Positions 54,291-64,000 of a stretch of 64,000 nt of DNA are shown one piece after another. This DNA comes from Hydnum rufescens UP504 (Eukaryota > Basidiomycota > Agaricomycetes > Cantharellales > Hydnaceae): contig MU128939.1 of assembly GCA_014904985.1 (NCBI GenBank), positions 24,913 through 88,912 of the forward strand. The letters are read 5' to 3'. A model generated the notes under the pieces. That model saw nothing but the letters and a program-made list of their open reading frames with translations, searched no databases and was not told where the DNA came from. Position numbers and translations under genes: made by a program. The stretch's first letter is position 1, and every line of letters begins with the position of its first letter.

Positions 54291-55277
54291 GAAGACCAAA
54301 GCTCTCTCACAAGCCCACCATCTGGATTGCTTAGTATCACTGATTTCCCTCCTACTCCTCATTCCGAAATGTCCGATGGTGCTCCAGTAGCCATTACTGC
54401 TGACCACCTCCAACACCTCCTCACCCAACTCCAACAACAAAATGCTGCCCTCTGTGAGGAGCTGGACAACATGCAGAACCAAGGGACACACGTCACTGGC
54501 TATGTGTTGGCTGCAGTCCAGCAGACACTCCAGCAGCACCCTCCGCCTACCCAGTCTGCTCATGAGGCCAAGGGGGCTGACCCCGAACCATTCTCTGGCA
54601 ATTGGAAGAAAATGGAGAGTTTCCTATGCTCCATCCAGCTGAACATTGCCCTCCAACCTAGAGTCTATCCAACAGAGTTGCACAAAATCCTGTACACACT
54701 CTCCTGGATGAAGGATGGAACTGCCAGAGCATGGGCGGAAAGTCTCTCCACCTCCTTCCTAGATCCAGAAACCCACAATCCATATGAGACCTTTGAAGGG
54801 TTCCTAGTTGCCTTTGAAAGTGCTTTCGGAGAACCAGACTGGGAGTTCACTGCACAATCCCAACTCCAGAATCTGAAACAAGGGAAGATGTCTGTGGAGG
54901 AATACACCGCGCACTTTGACGCCTTGGCAGGATGGACTGGATTTGGAGAGGAAGCATTGATTGATGCATATCAGCGGGGCCTCAATGAAAGACTGTTGGA
55001 AAAAATGCACCTCAGTGATCTGCCAGAGACACTCGGAGGATGGCAGGACACAGCATGGCGCCTGGATAACCTATATCTCCGGTTCCGACAAGCCACGTCT
55101 GGTGCAACCCCATATGCTCTGAGAAACCTCCCCAACATCCATGGAGAAACCCCGGACAGCAGCACCCATCACTCCCAGACCAACCACACTCCCTCCTGCA
55201 CCAACACCCTTGTCAACTTCATTCACTCCCATGGATGTAGACTCGACTCGGAAACAAGAGGCATGACAGTGTTATAA
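54279..55277 (+). CDS. Retrotransposon C gag
   Basis: From ATG 54,279 (MALTEDQSSLTSPPSGL) it has a Gln-rich coiled segment (TADHLQHLLTQLQQQNAAL), then the retrotransposon gag fold (FSGNWKKMESFLCSIQLNI, FEGFLVAFESAFGEPDWEF, AQSQLQNLKQGKMSVEEYTA, GFGEEALIDAYQRGLNERLL). The CCHC knuckle CYNCQELGHISRDCP starts at 55,271, but in another frame, so this copy has a frame change just before it and the long frame ends at 55,277. Gag forms the particle around the RNA. Confidence 0.85.
   Translation: MALTEDQSSLTSPPSGLLSITDFPPTPHSEMSDGAPVAITADHLQHLLTQLQQQNAALCEELDNMQNQGTHVTGYVLAAVQQTLQQHPPPTQSAHEAKGADPEPFSGNWKKMESFLCSIQLNIALQPRVYPTELHKILYTLSWMKDGTARAWAESLSTSFLDPETHNPYETFEGFLVAFESAFGEPDWEFTAQSQLQNLKQGKMSVEEYTAHFDALAGWTGFGEEALIDAYQRGLNERLLEKMHLSDLPETLGGWQDTAWRLDNLYLRFRQATSGATPYALRNLPNIHGETPDSSTHHSQTNHTPSCTNTLVNFIHSHGCRLDSETRGMTVL
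54293..54303 (+). other. Primer-binding site of the self-priming type
   Basis: AGACCAAAGCT starts 2 nt after the LTR. It is the exact complement of AGCTTTGGTCT at 54,030-54,040 in the LTR, 11 of 11 bases. In Tf1 of fission yeast the first 11 nt of the mRNA fold back on such a site to prime reverse transcription. It also lies inside the gag coding sequence. Confidence 0.7.
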
Positions 55278-55382
55278 CTGTCAAGAGTTGGGACACATCT
55301 CTCGTGACTGTCCCCATCTGCAGAAGCCACAACAACTCATCCGCGCCACAGAAGACATTGGAGCAATCATCTGCAAGGAGTT

Positions 55383-55892
55383 ATGGAAACTATTCCCAGC
55401 TCCGAAGAATGCCTCAGAAGCCCAGGGATCACCTCTGCAGGATTTTCCCAATGGTCAGCAGTGAAGGATGCGTCCTGCCTGACCAAAAGATTCTCCTCTC
55501 TCAAAAACTGTACATACAGAGTTGGAAATGACATGTTTTTCTCCAACGATGAGAGTGACGAATCTGAAAGCATATCAACTGAGGTTGACCCTGTCCATAA
55601 CCCTCCCCCTTCTATACGCCTCCTTTCTGAAGACCCCAGACAAGCCAGAGAGATCAAGGTGAAAATCCAATCACTGCAGACTGGAGCAATCTGTGCTGGA
55701 AAGGCCCTACTGGACTCCGGAGCCACCAGAATGTTCATGGACCCAACCTTTGCAAAGGAAAATGGTCTAGACATACAACCCCTTGCATGCCCAATCCCTG
55801 TCTACAATGTCGATGGAACACTGAATGAAATGGGGTCTGTCCATGAAGAGGTTGGGTCATCCTCTGAATCAATGATCACTCCAAGCGGGTAG
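55383..55892 (+). pseudogene. Retrotransposon C aspartic protease region
   Basis: It holds the active-site ALLDSGATRMFMDPTFAKEN (Asp-Ser-Gly intact), with PIPVYNVDGTLNEMGSVHEE downstream, then a TAG at 55,890. The remainder of the protease (VIGLGKTKLIIGHTWLHHHN) continues at 55,892-56,218 in another frame. Confidence 0.8.
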
Positions 55893-56279
55893 TGTTCTCT
55901 GTGATCGGACTGGGGAAAACCAAGCTGATCATAGGGCACACATGGCTTCACCATCACAACCTGGAGATTGACTGGACAACTGGGGAAGTCACACTGACCC
56001 GGTGTCCATCTGACTGTTGTGTAGTGATCCAGAAGATGTGGAATGCAGAGCATTGGCAAGGGAGAACCCCAGGAAAGACATTGGAAGAACCCCAGACACC
56101 TCCCACTCCTATGGAGGATGATGCCAATGACATTAATGAGTCCCTGACACTGGAAAAAGGAGATGCCATCTTTTCAGCTTACTTCCCCAGTGACACTGAG
56201 CACTCTGAGATTGTCTGAGCAATGAGCACCCCTTCTCAGAGACTGGTGGAGGCTGTGAAAAGCCAAAGCAAATGAGCCA

Positions 56280-57166
56280 GTGAAGATGTTCGAGGAGCTT
56301 GTCCCAGAAGAATTCCGTGACTTCCAAGATGTGTTTTCCAAGGACTCCTTTGATCAGCTCCCTGGCTGGAAACCATGGGATCACCACATCGAGTTTAATG
56401 AGGGAGCCCAGCTACCTCCCCCAGCCAAACTCTTCCCACTCTCCCCAGCAGAGCAAAAGGAACTCGATGACTTCCTGAAGGAAAACCTGGCCTCCGGTCG
56501 GATCTGCCCTTCCAAATCCCCTATGGCTGCCCCAGTGTTCTTCATGAAGAAAAAAGATGGAGGTTTCAGCTAGTCCAGGACTACTGGAAACTCAATGACA
56601 TCACGGTCAAGAATGCATACCCCTTACCTCTGATCTCTGATGTCATTGACGACTCCGAGGAGCCAAAGTGTTTGGGAAACTGGACTTGCGGTGGGGCTTC
56701 CAGAATATCCGGATGGCAGATGGAGAAGAATGGAAAGCAGCTTTCCAGACTAACCGAGGACTGTTTGAACCCTTGGTCATGTTCTTTGGACTTTGCAACT
56801 CTCCAGGCACCTTCCAGAACATGATCAATGATGTCCTCTGGGAATGGATTGACAATGGAGTGTGCATCATGTATCTGGATGACATCCTAAGCTTTGCCAA
56901 GACCCGGGAGGAGTACATCCATGTGCATCTGAGGGATCCTGCAGACACTCCGGGAGAACAACCTCTTCTTGAAACCTGAAAAGTGTGAGTTCTTCTGGGA
57001 CTGGATTGAGTATCTAGGGATGGTGTTCACCCCAGATCATGTGGAGATGGACCCTATCAAGGTTGCAGGTGTAATGGAGTGGCCAGAACCCAAGAACCTG
57101 AAGGAGACACAGTCATTCCTTGGATTCATCAACTTCTACTGCCTGGTTCATCCAGGATTTTGCTAA
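56280..57166 (+). pseudogene. Retrotransposon C reverse transcriptase
   Basis: 56,280-56,573: EFRDFQDVFSKDSFDQLPGW then GRICPSKSPMAAPVFFMKKK, stop at 56,571. 56,668-56,979: KLDLRWGFQNIRMADGEEWK, FGLCNSPGTFQNMINDVLWE and the active-site CIMYLDDILSFA (LDD in place of the usual xDD variants such as MDD). 56,969-57,166: KPEKCEFFWDWIEYLGMV, then NLKETQSFLGFINFY. Three frames are needed, so the copy is broken. Confidence 0.85.
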
Positions 57167-57705
57167 GGTTGCCAGACCTTTGAATGATCTCACCCGGAAG
57201 GACACTCCCTTCCAATGGGCCGATGCCGAACGTAATGCCTTTGTCAAACTGAAATCCCTTGTCACCTCCGCACCGATCCTAGTCTTTCCCTCCGAAGTCT
57301 GGACACTTCCGAGTGGAAGCCGATGCCTCCGGATATGCAACCGGAGCAGTACTCTCACAGCTCCAAGAGGATGGAAAGTGGCACCCAGTAGGTTTCCTAT
57401 CGAAAAGTCTGTCAGAGGCTGAGAGGAATTATGACATCTATGACAAGGAGCTCATGGCCATTATCCGAGCTCTGGAGGCATGGAGACATTACCTAGAGGG
57501 CTCTCCACATCCGATTGAGATCTTGACAGACCACCAGAACCTTCAGTACTTCCGGACTGCACAGAAGCTGAATCAGAGACAAGCCTGCTGGAATATTTTC
57601 CTTTCCCGGTTCAACTTCACCCTCCAGCACCGCTCCGGATCACAGTCCGGGAAACTGGATGCTCTTTCACAGTGCACCAGACCATCCGCAAGGAGACTCC
57701 AATAA
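57167..57705 (+). pseudogene. Retrotransposon C RNase H
   Basis: EADASGYATGAVLSQLQEDG, FLSKSLSEAERNYDIYDKEL, LTDHQNLQYFRTAQKLNQRQ, with the acidic residues expected for Ty3-type RNase H (Asp in EADASG, Glu in YDKEL, Asp in LTDHQN). A frame change near 57,310 separates it from the RT thumb. Confidence 0.85.
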
Positions 57706-59101
57706 CTCCAATGTAGTCCTACTGAAGCCGACTGCTTTCCAGTCCCATGCCCTAGACACCACAGAGGTTGTCGCAGTAGAAGGACCATGTGAGCTTGATG
57801 CTCAGATCAAAAGGCATGAGATTGATGACAAAGTAGTCCAGATCATCAAGGAGTTAAATGGAGATGGCCCAAAGGCTCACCTGAAAGATTGGGAACTCCA
57901 AGGGTCTCTGGTCCTTTTCCGTGGACGTGTCTATGTTCCACTGGACTCCAAACTCCGTCATGACCTAGTCCGTGAATACCACAACACCCCAACCACAGGC
58001 CACCCCAGACGATGGAAGACATACGAACTTGTGTCTTGCCACTACTGGTGGCCAGGGATGTCACGGTATGTCGCAACCTATGTCTCCACCTGTGACACCT
58101 GCAATCGGACCAAAACCTTCCTGTCCAAACCATCCGGAACTCTCCACCCTAATCCGGTTCCAGACCGCCAATGGCAAGTCATATCAGTGGACATGATCAC
58201 GGAGCTCCCAGAGTCACATGGATTTGACAGTGTGATCATCATCATCGACCGACTCTCCAAACGGATTCATGTGATGCCCACAATGACCACAGTGGACTCC
58301 GCCGGAGTCGCCTGCCTTTTCTGAGACAATGTCTGGAGGCACCATGGCCTTCCAGAGACCATCATCAGCAATCGGGGCACCACATTCACCTCGAAGTTCA
58401 TGAAGGAACTCAATTCACTCCTTGGAGTTAAAACCAACTTCTCCACAGCATTCCACCCCCAGACAGATGGACAGATGGAGCAAGTCAATCAGGAGATCAA
58501 GCAGTACCTCTGGATCTTTGTCAACCACAGACAAAATGATTGGGCAGACTGGCTCCCTATGGCAGAGTTTGCATACAATAACCAGATTCACTCCTCCACC
58601 CAGGAAACCCCATTCCGCCTTGACTCTGGCCAAGATCCTCACCTCGGTACTGAACCAATCCGCCCTGGAGTTGTCGAAGCAGCCATGGACTTTGTCACAT
58701 GGATGCAGAAAACCTCTGAGGAAGCCCAGTCCACTCTCCACCAAGCAGCCGAGGACATGGCTCGTCACTATGATGCACACCAGACAGAAGCCCCAGAGTA
58801 TGCAGTTGGAGACTCAGTATGGCTGGATGCTCACAACATTTCCATTGACCGCCCAGCCCGGAAACTCTCGGACAAGTGGTTAGGCCCGTACAAAGTGGAC
58901 AAGGTGATCTCCCGCTCTGCTATCCGGCTCAAACTTCCCCCCTCCATGCGAGTCCACCCGGTGTTCCATGTCTCGAAACTCCGCCCTTTTCGGCCTGACC
59001 CAATTATGGATTGTGTTGCACATCCTCCGCCTCCTCCTATCCTCCATGGTGGTGAGGAGGAGTATGAGGTGGAACAGATTGAAAACTCCCGCTATTTCTG
59101 A
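57659..59101 (+). pseudogene. Retrotransposon C integrase, catalytic Asp replaced
   Basis: The zinc domain is present (REYHNTPTTGHPRRWKTYEL, CDTCNRTKTF). The core has VISVDMITELPESHGF with the first Asp, a TGA at 58,322 (FLF then stop), then ETIISNRGTTFTSKFMKEL, where the family has Ser-Asp-Arg-Gly: Asp is Asn. The Glu block HPQTDGQMEQVNQEIKQYL is intact. The C-terminal region KLSDKWLGPYKVDKV and HPVFHVSKLRPFRPD follows. The stop and the Asp to Asn change would each prevent integration. Confidence 0.9.
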
Positions 59102-59329
59102 GGCCGACTCCAGTACTTGGTGAAATGGAAAGGCTACCCACCCTCAGAGAACCAATGGCTTCCAGAGACCAATCTAGGTAATGCCCCGGAAGTCATCATG
59201 GAGTTCCACCTTGCTCATCCGGAAGCTCCATGGTGGATCAGCACCATTGACTTCTCCTCCATTGGGTTCCAGATATGTCCACTCCTAACCAAACCCCCTG
59301 CAGACCTCCCGGACTGGTCAACCCATTGA
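59035..59329 (+). pseudogene. Retrotransposon C chromodomain
   Basis: EEEYEVEQIENSRYF, TGA at 59,099, then GRLQYLVKWKGYPPSENQWL and PETNLGNAPEVIMEFHLAHP. A TGA in place of an expected Arg codon is consistent with a CGA to TGA change. Confidence 0.85.
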
Positions 59330-59365
59330 TCCCTGCTCCTCCGGCCAATCGAGACGATCAGCCCT

Positions 59366-59378
59366 AAGAGGGGGGTGA
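59366..59378 (+). other. Polypurine tract of retrotransposon C
   Basis: AAGAGGGGGGTGA lies directly before the 3' LTR; such tracts prime plus-strand DNA synthesis. Confidence 0.75.
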
Positions 59379-60003
59379 TGTCAGGGTTTGTCCCTCACTC
59401 CGGTCCTTGTCCACCCACCTCCAGGCCAGTTCTCTGCTTAGTTCCTTCGCCCAAGTCCACTTTGCTTCTGGCTTGATTCCAGTTTGACTCTGATCCAACC
59501 CTATCTGGTTTCATTTCCCTTTCATTTCCCATTGCTTCCGGTTTGCCCCCTGGCCGAGTTCCTGTTCCTGTTCCTGTTCCCGTCCCCTTGTAACCACCCA
59601 CAGTTTAGCGATCACTCCCCCGTAGTATAGTCATCATGTATAAGTAGTCTGAGAACGAAGTCCAGAGACCCCAGCTTTGGTCTCTCAGGATTTCCACCCT
59701 TACTCTGGACTACAGGTCAGCCTTCATGTATTCCATATTCATATTACATAATCTGAGGATTTCCACTGTTACTCCAGACTACAGCTCCGAGTATTATCCA
59801 GTCGACTCCACGAGCTTAAGGACTGCTGTGCTCATTTCCGCCTAGTCCCTTCTGGGCTGCTGGACTGCTCCTCCGACATCCCTAACCTCCTTATCTCATT
59901 CTTGCCCAGATTCTTGCGGACTTAGCCGGACTTACACCGGACTTAGCCAGAATTATTTGTGTTTACATTTGTTTGGTGCCCTTGTCACAGCGTGGCCCTG
60001 ACA
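59379..60003 (+). repeat. Retrotransposon C 3' LTR (625 bp)
   Basis: Same ends and same TATA/start region as the 5' LTR, but 44 bp longer overall. At about 59,690-59,790 the phrase ending ACTCYGGACTACAG is duplicated with an AT-rich filler (TATTCCATATTCATATTACA) between copies. Numerous other substitutions show the element is not recent. Confidence 0.9.
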
Positions 60004-60422
60004 GAATGGTCACCAAAGCGCATCAGGAGATCGACTTCTTCTCGAACTGAGCCAGTGTCATTGAGGGTGCCATCAATGTTGTAAAGCGGAATCGGCCATG
60101 GGAGTTGCCGAGTAGTAAGATTTTTGGCCTTGACAAACTCCTGATCGATGAACATCCCTGTCACTCCAGAATCAAGCAGGGCATCAACTGCCATAGGCTG
60201 GCCACTGTCTAGGGTCTGTAAATGGACCTTCAGCTCAGTAGCTTGGCGAAGGTGTGTGGAATAGATATAGAGTGGTGGGCTTGTGGATAATGACATGTCT
60301 TCTCTTTCATGTAGGCCATCAATGTCAATGTGATCAAACATATCCATTGTGGGTCCTACTGTACAAGTTGAAAGAAGAGAGAATTGGTTTGTCAAACAGG
60401 GTGTGTCCTTCACTGTCGACAT
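60004..60422 (-). pseudogene. Retrotransposon B: protease region
   Basis: On minus from 60,422: MSTVKDTPCLTNQFSLLSTC, then DALLDSGVTGMFIDQEFVKA (Asp-Ser-Gly intact) and WPIPLYNIDGTLNDTGSVRE, ending at the C insertion. The matching RT half resumes at 53,709. Confidence 0.85.
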
Positions 60423-60424
60423 CT

Positions 60425-61162
60425 TTAAAAATCCTTTGCCACACCCTCATTTCCATCCTCAGCAGATTTGGGTGCCAGAGTAGCACAAACTTTCTCTACC
60501 ACTTCCTCCATCTGCTCAGATGACAGAGCACCTCGGACTGAACAAGAGTGTGGGGGCTCAGGGCAGTCTCTGGCAATGTGCCCAGGTTTGTTACAATTCC
60601 AGCACAGACCAGCAACTCTGCAAGGATTATTCTGATGACGATTGGAGTCTATGTCCATAGGTTCATAGGTGGAGGAGGAGGGCGCAGCAGCAGCAGCAGG
60701 ATGGAAAGAGGTTGGAAGAGTTTGAGTAGTGGTGGGAGGACGGAAAGGTTGAATTGTTCCTGGATGATTGTCCTGGCGAGGGTTGGTGGGAGAGAAGGAG
60801 TGCTGTTCATTAAAGTGATGCCACAACTTATCAATGCAAGTGGCTTTGTCCTTCCATTCTTGAAGGGACATAGGGAGGGTGTTGAGGTGTATCTTCTCGA
60901 CCAAGCTACGGAGCAGCCCATGCTCATAAGCATCCATTAAGGCTCCATCATTAAAGCCTGTCTTGCCAGATATGGCCTCAAAGGCTGTCATATACTCCTC
61001 AGCTGTCATCCCTCGAGTCATCTTCAAGGTACAAAGTCGCTGACAGGCATGAGCCTCTCGGTCCACATCACTGAAGGCTGCCTCAAAGCGGGTGCAAAAG
61101 GTTTCCCAATCAGGGAAGGGAGAATCACCATCAACAACACTGGCCGTAAGATTTCTCCACAA
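60425..61162 (-). pseudogene. Retrotransposon B: gag, 5'-truncated
   Basis: On minus: PFPDWETFCTRFEAAFSDVD, LCTLKMTRGMTAEEYMTAFE, GFNDGALMDAYEHGLLRSLV, then CWNCNKPGHIARDCP (intact CCHC knuckle). It is open for 245 codons, but the upstream part of gag, the primer site and the 5' LTR are missing beyond 61,162. Confidence 0.85.
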
Positions 61163-62214
61163 AGTTCATGTAAAAATTCATGCTATGGCCATGAGCTTCA
61201 TGGGATAGCATTATCCACAAAGACCCACAAGTGCTGCTATGAGTCTATTTGTCAGCCAAGGAATGGGGGAGCAACTGGAGTGGGATCAAATAGCAATTAT
61301 GAGCGGAGGCAGATGGATATATATGGGTAGGGGGTATTGGGTTGGTCCCAGGGGATCCTAAATGGGTCAGTGGGCTATCCGGGGTTATCAGGCCTATCAG
61401 GGTCCTCACTGCACATTCAAATACCACGGGTATTTGGGTGGGGATATCGGGTTAGGCCCCAGCAGGCAGGGGGGGACCCTGAATGGCTCCACTATCCAGC
61501 ATTGACATCACCCATTCAAATGGCGGGATTTTCCTAATTTGGAATCTGGATTCACCCAGTGCTAGGCCATTTACTTTGGGCACTTCAACCACTGCTCCCC
61601 TTGGCCATTGCCATAAATCCTATTCTATTGACTGCTATACAAGGGGAAGCCTACATGGTTAATTCTATAAGGGCGATAGTAAAGGAATACAAGGGCAATG
61701 AGATTTCTGTGGTTGCATGCAGGCTTCTTGGGCTCGTCAAGGCCTCAGCACTACATGAGCAATGAGCGTGATAAATTGGCTCACAGGGGTTAGGAGAGCA
61801 TAAACACAGAATCAGAGGCTGATAGGGGCAATGGAATTTCTGGGGCTGCGTTCAGGCTCGGCGCCATGAGCAACGTGGTTTTTTGGTTGAATTGGCCGTG
61901 AATGCAAGCGGTAGGATGTAGGGGAATATGAGGTCAATAGGGTGATGAGATCTTGTCAAGGGCAGTGTGTAGGTGAAGAATATGAGGTTGATAAGGGAAC
62001 TGGGGTTTCCATGGCTGCGTGCGGGTACAGCAAGGACTTGGGTTCAGCAGGAACTTGGTTATGTGAGGGGGAGAGCTGTTGGTAGGTAAGGAATATGAGG
62101 CTGATGAGGGAGCTGTGGTTGCATGGTGCAGGCTGCTACGGTTTCTAAGTTAAATAGATCGTGAGCGTTAAGAGAATACTACGAGAATAATGAGAGTGAA
62201 TATTACAGATGTGA
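61163..62214. other. Gene-free stretch
   Basis: No domain was recognised. Loose repeats of phrases such as GAATATGAGG(C/T)(T)GATGAGGG and GGGG...GGG-rich direct repeats (61,330-61,500: TATTGGGTTGG / TATCGGGTTAGG) suggest degenerate tandem DNA leading into the minisatellite at 62.2 kb. Confidence 0.4.
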
Positions 62215-62815
62215 TATCATAGCCAAGCCCTGCGATCACAGTCGCTGACTAGGCCTCAAGAACAGCCCCTCGCGATAAGAGTTGTCGACTAGGCTTTGAG
62301 AACGGGGCCTTGCAATCAGAATTGCTGGCTAGGCTTCGAGAATGGGGCCTCACAACCACGGTTGCTGACTAGGCTTCGAGAATGGGGCCTTGCAATCAGA
62401 GTTGCTGGCTAGGCTCCGAGAATGGGGCCTCACAATCAGAGTTGCTGACTGGGCTTCGAGAATGGGGCCTTGTGACCATGGTTGCTGACTAGGCTTCGAG
62501 AACGGGGCCTCACGACCACAGTTGCTGACTAGGCTTCGAGAATGGGGCCTTGCAATCAAAGTTGCTGGCTAGGCTTCGAGAATGGGGCCTTGTGATTTGG
62601 TTGCTGACTAGGCTTTGAGAACAGGGTATTGGGAGCCTCACAATCAGGTTGCTGACTCAACTTTGAGAATGGGGCCTTGAGTCGCTGACTCGGATTTGAG
62701 AACAGGGCCTTGCAATGATAGTTGCTGACTAGGCTCTGAGAACAGGGCCTCGTGATGATAGTTGCTGACTAGGCTTCGAGAACGGGGTGTCACAATCACA
62801 GTTGCACTTCAAGAG
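62215..62815. repeat. 40-bp minisatellite (~15 units)
   Basis: The unit GAGAATGGGGCCTCACAACC followed by ACGGTTGCTGACTAGGCTTC repeats with length 40 bp, some units shortened near 62,590-62,690. Typical variants are CTCACAATCAGAG, CTTGTGACCATGG and CTTGCAATCAGAG. Confidence 0.9.
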
Positions 62816-62920
62816 AGAACGGCATTGAACGTTCCTCATGTGACATGTCAGACTCAACACCACGTATTAGCACCTGAGAAAGAGAGTAAGTCCGAAACTA
62901 TATACACATAGAAACTATCT

Positions 62921-63349
62921 ATGGCACATAGGATTACTCGTCAGGGTCTAGCCCATCATCACTCAGCAATTTATCCTCATCATTCTCAATCACACCCGAT
63001 GAGAGTGATTTGTTCTTGCACTTTTCTTCCAGCTCATGCAAGACCTGGTCCTGAGGACTCGATAAGACATTGTTCCAGAGTGACTGGAAGTGTTTTCAAC
63101 GGGATTGCTGTAGAGATGCCTGACGGAGAGTGTACACCTTGTTCCCCTCCAGTTGAGGTAGGGACAGGCTGGTTTGCGAGTGACTCAGGTCTATCCACCA
63201 TGCCTCACGATGTTCGCAGAATGCTAGTACTCAATGCATCTCCTCACGAAGAAGGAGGACTTCCTCCCACCAGCGTTCTTTCCTTGTGCGCAATTTCATC
63301 CATTCAACCTGCAGAGCTAAGAGGAATAATTAGTTGGGCAATGGATTAA
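62921..63349 (+). CDS. Uncertain 142-codon frame
   Basis: MAHRITRQGLAHHHSAIYPH at the start; Pro/Ser/Cys/His-rich (CTPCSPPVEVG, ASPHEEGGLPPTSV). It ends at 63,349, right where the antisense KDZ-type frame ends (63,350). No domain and no conservation seen in the window. Confidence 0.2.
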   Translation: MAHRITRQGLAHHHSAIYPHHSQSHPMRVICSCTFLPAHARPGPEDSIRHCSRVTGSVFNGIAVEMPDGECTPCSPPVEVGTGWFASDSGLSTMPHDVRRMLVLNASPHEEGGLPPTSVLSLCAISSIQPAELRGIISWAMD

Positions 63350-64000
63350 TCAGGTTGCACCAAATACACCACCTTCATGGGTCTCATTATCGCCATTCCC
63401 TGCAGCAGACATCCAGATCCACGATAGTGCCCGTGATCCCTCGCCAAGGTTCTGGGTATGGCTGTCTTGCTTGTCCTCGGAAATTTCGGGGTCAGATAGC
63501 ATACAAACGTCCCAATCCCTGAGTTCCTTCAGTTGAGGGTCGATACCGTCCAATCCCACGAGTGATATCAGAGTTTGACGAGACACTGTATACTTTGTGG
63601 CAATGCTCGCAGTCTTGCGTTTAGCAGACTTGATGAGGGCCATCGCGCGAGTATGCATGTGTTGGCCTCGAACCATCTGCTTGTAATTCGTGAGGTGGGC
63701 CCGAATACACAACGAACTGCACAAGCTTGACAAAGCATCAAAGGCTTGGCCAACACACAACTTGACCTCAATATCCATGATCGTATTTTGCATGCAATAT
63801 TCTGCAGGGATCTGAGATGGAAGGAAGAGCTTAATGGTTTTGGGGTGGGAAGGCTTCTCGCATTCATCCTCGGAGGTAAGAAAATGGCATGCCTCAGGCA
63901 TGTAGATCCTTTGGATATTGCAGAATGTCTTGATGTGCTTGACCAATGATAATCACCATGATTCAATACTCGTCAGCAACGATATTGTCTCCATCATACA
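63350..64000 (-). pseudogene. KDZ-type transposase, C-terminal part (runs off the window)
   Basis: On minus: LFLPSQIPAEYCMQN, TIMDIEVKLCVGQAFDALSS, CIRAHLTNYKQMVRGQHMHT, RAMALIKSAKRKTASIATKY, LKELRDWDVCMLSDPEIS, and GSRALSWIWMSAAGNGDNET. The Leu-Pro-Ser...Ile(Glu)-Val-Lys-Leu-x-x-Gly-Gln-Ala-x-Asp-Ala-Leu block and the late Leu-Ser-Trp-Ile-Trp are typical of the C-terminal part of KDZ transposases in mushrooms. The catalytic core would lie to the right of the window. Open for 198 codons, so it is less decayed than the KDZ copy at 19.7-22.9 kb. Confidence 0.6.

Larger units (their letters stand above)
53710..60003 (+). mobile_element. Retrotransposon C: Tf1/sushi-like Ty3/gypsy, inserted in copy B
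   Basis: Two LTRs (581 and 625 bp) beginning TGTCAGGG and ending CCCTGACA flank gag, protease, RT, RNase H, integrase and chromodomain in that order. It separates the RT and the protease/gag of copy B, which lie on the other strand, so it is the younger insertion. No matching 5-bp target duplication is seen (ACACC versus GAATG). Stops, frame changes and an integrase Asp to Asn change make it inactive. Confidence 0.9.

Overview
This window looks like repeat-rich nuclear DNA of a basidiomycete fungus (Agaricomycetes). The evidence is a KDZ transposase with a CxC1 cysteine cluster, a DUF6589-type protein, chromodomain Ty3/gypsy (Tf1/sushi-like) retrotransposons, PIF/Harbinger remnants, 50-65 nt introns and an interstitial (CCCTAA)n tract. 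I see no rRNA, tRNA, CRISPR array or recognisable housekeeping gene. Almost every coding region belongs to, or was broken by, a mobile element. A run of 26 Ns (49,987-50,012) marks an assembly gap.

Layout. 1-11.4 kb: three decayed copies of an unrecognised gene family; copies 1 and 2 lie head to head (minus, then plus). 11.9-13.5 kb: an open frame running into six 231-bp tandem units. 13.9-14.3 kb: a small gene cut off by element E1. 14.3-19.1 kb: E1. 19.7-22.9 kb: a broken KDZ transposase. 23.5-26.5 kb: a multi-intron hypothetical gene with about 24 in-frame 15-bp repeats. 26.6-32.2 kb: interspersed repeats, a DUF6589 relic and a PIF/Harbinger pair (Myb/SANT-like protein on plus, DDE transposase end on minus). 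32.2-42.4 kb: E2, an older copy of E1 carrying several nested insertions, including an 828-bp insert and a foldback element that itself contains a hAT MITE with an 8-bp target duplication. 42.4-47.1 kb: E3, a 4.7-kb element with ~160-bp terminal inverted repeats and unrecognised minus-strand frames. 48-61 kb: three Ty3/gypsy copies; A and B on minus, and C (plus, complete with two LTRs) inserted inside B. 62.2-62.8 kb: a 40-bp minisatellite. 63.35-64 kb: the C-terminal end of a second KDZ-type gene.

The most unusual system is E1/E2. Each has a near-perfect central palindrome (337 and 636 bp) from which two arms diverge. Each arm is a chain of modules laid out in the same order: an 'A' hairpin in a putative exon (arm CCACACACCCGC), a GTAAGT-type 5' splice site a few bases later, a 'B' hairpin inside a ~95-117 nt putative intron (arm GCGCAAAAAGAGCAGC), an ACTAAC-type branch site and a TAG acceptor. 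There are 11 such introns in E1 and 12 in E2 (one interrupted). Stem sequences change on both sides together while loops vary freely, which points to selection on, or copying of, structure. The putative exons do not keep one continuous reading frame, so a spliced, structured, largely non-coding RNA is at least as likely as a protein. E1 is CpG-rich and fresh; E2 shows CpG to TpG/CpA decay. I know of no described element with this architecture; foldback transposons are the closest analogue.

A second useful result is in retrotransposon C: an 11-nt site just after the 5' LTR is complementary to the LTR sequence about 30 bp downstream of a TATA box, matching the self-priming mechanism known from Tf1.
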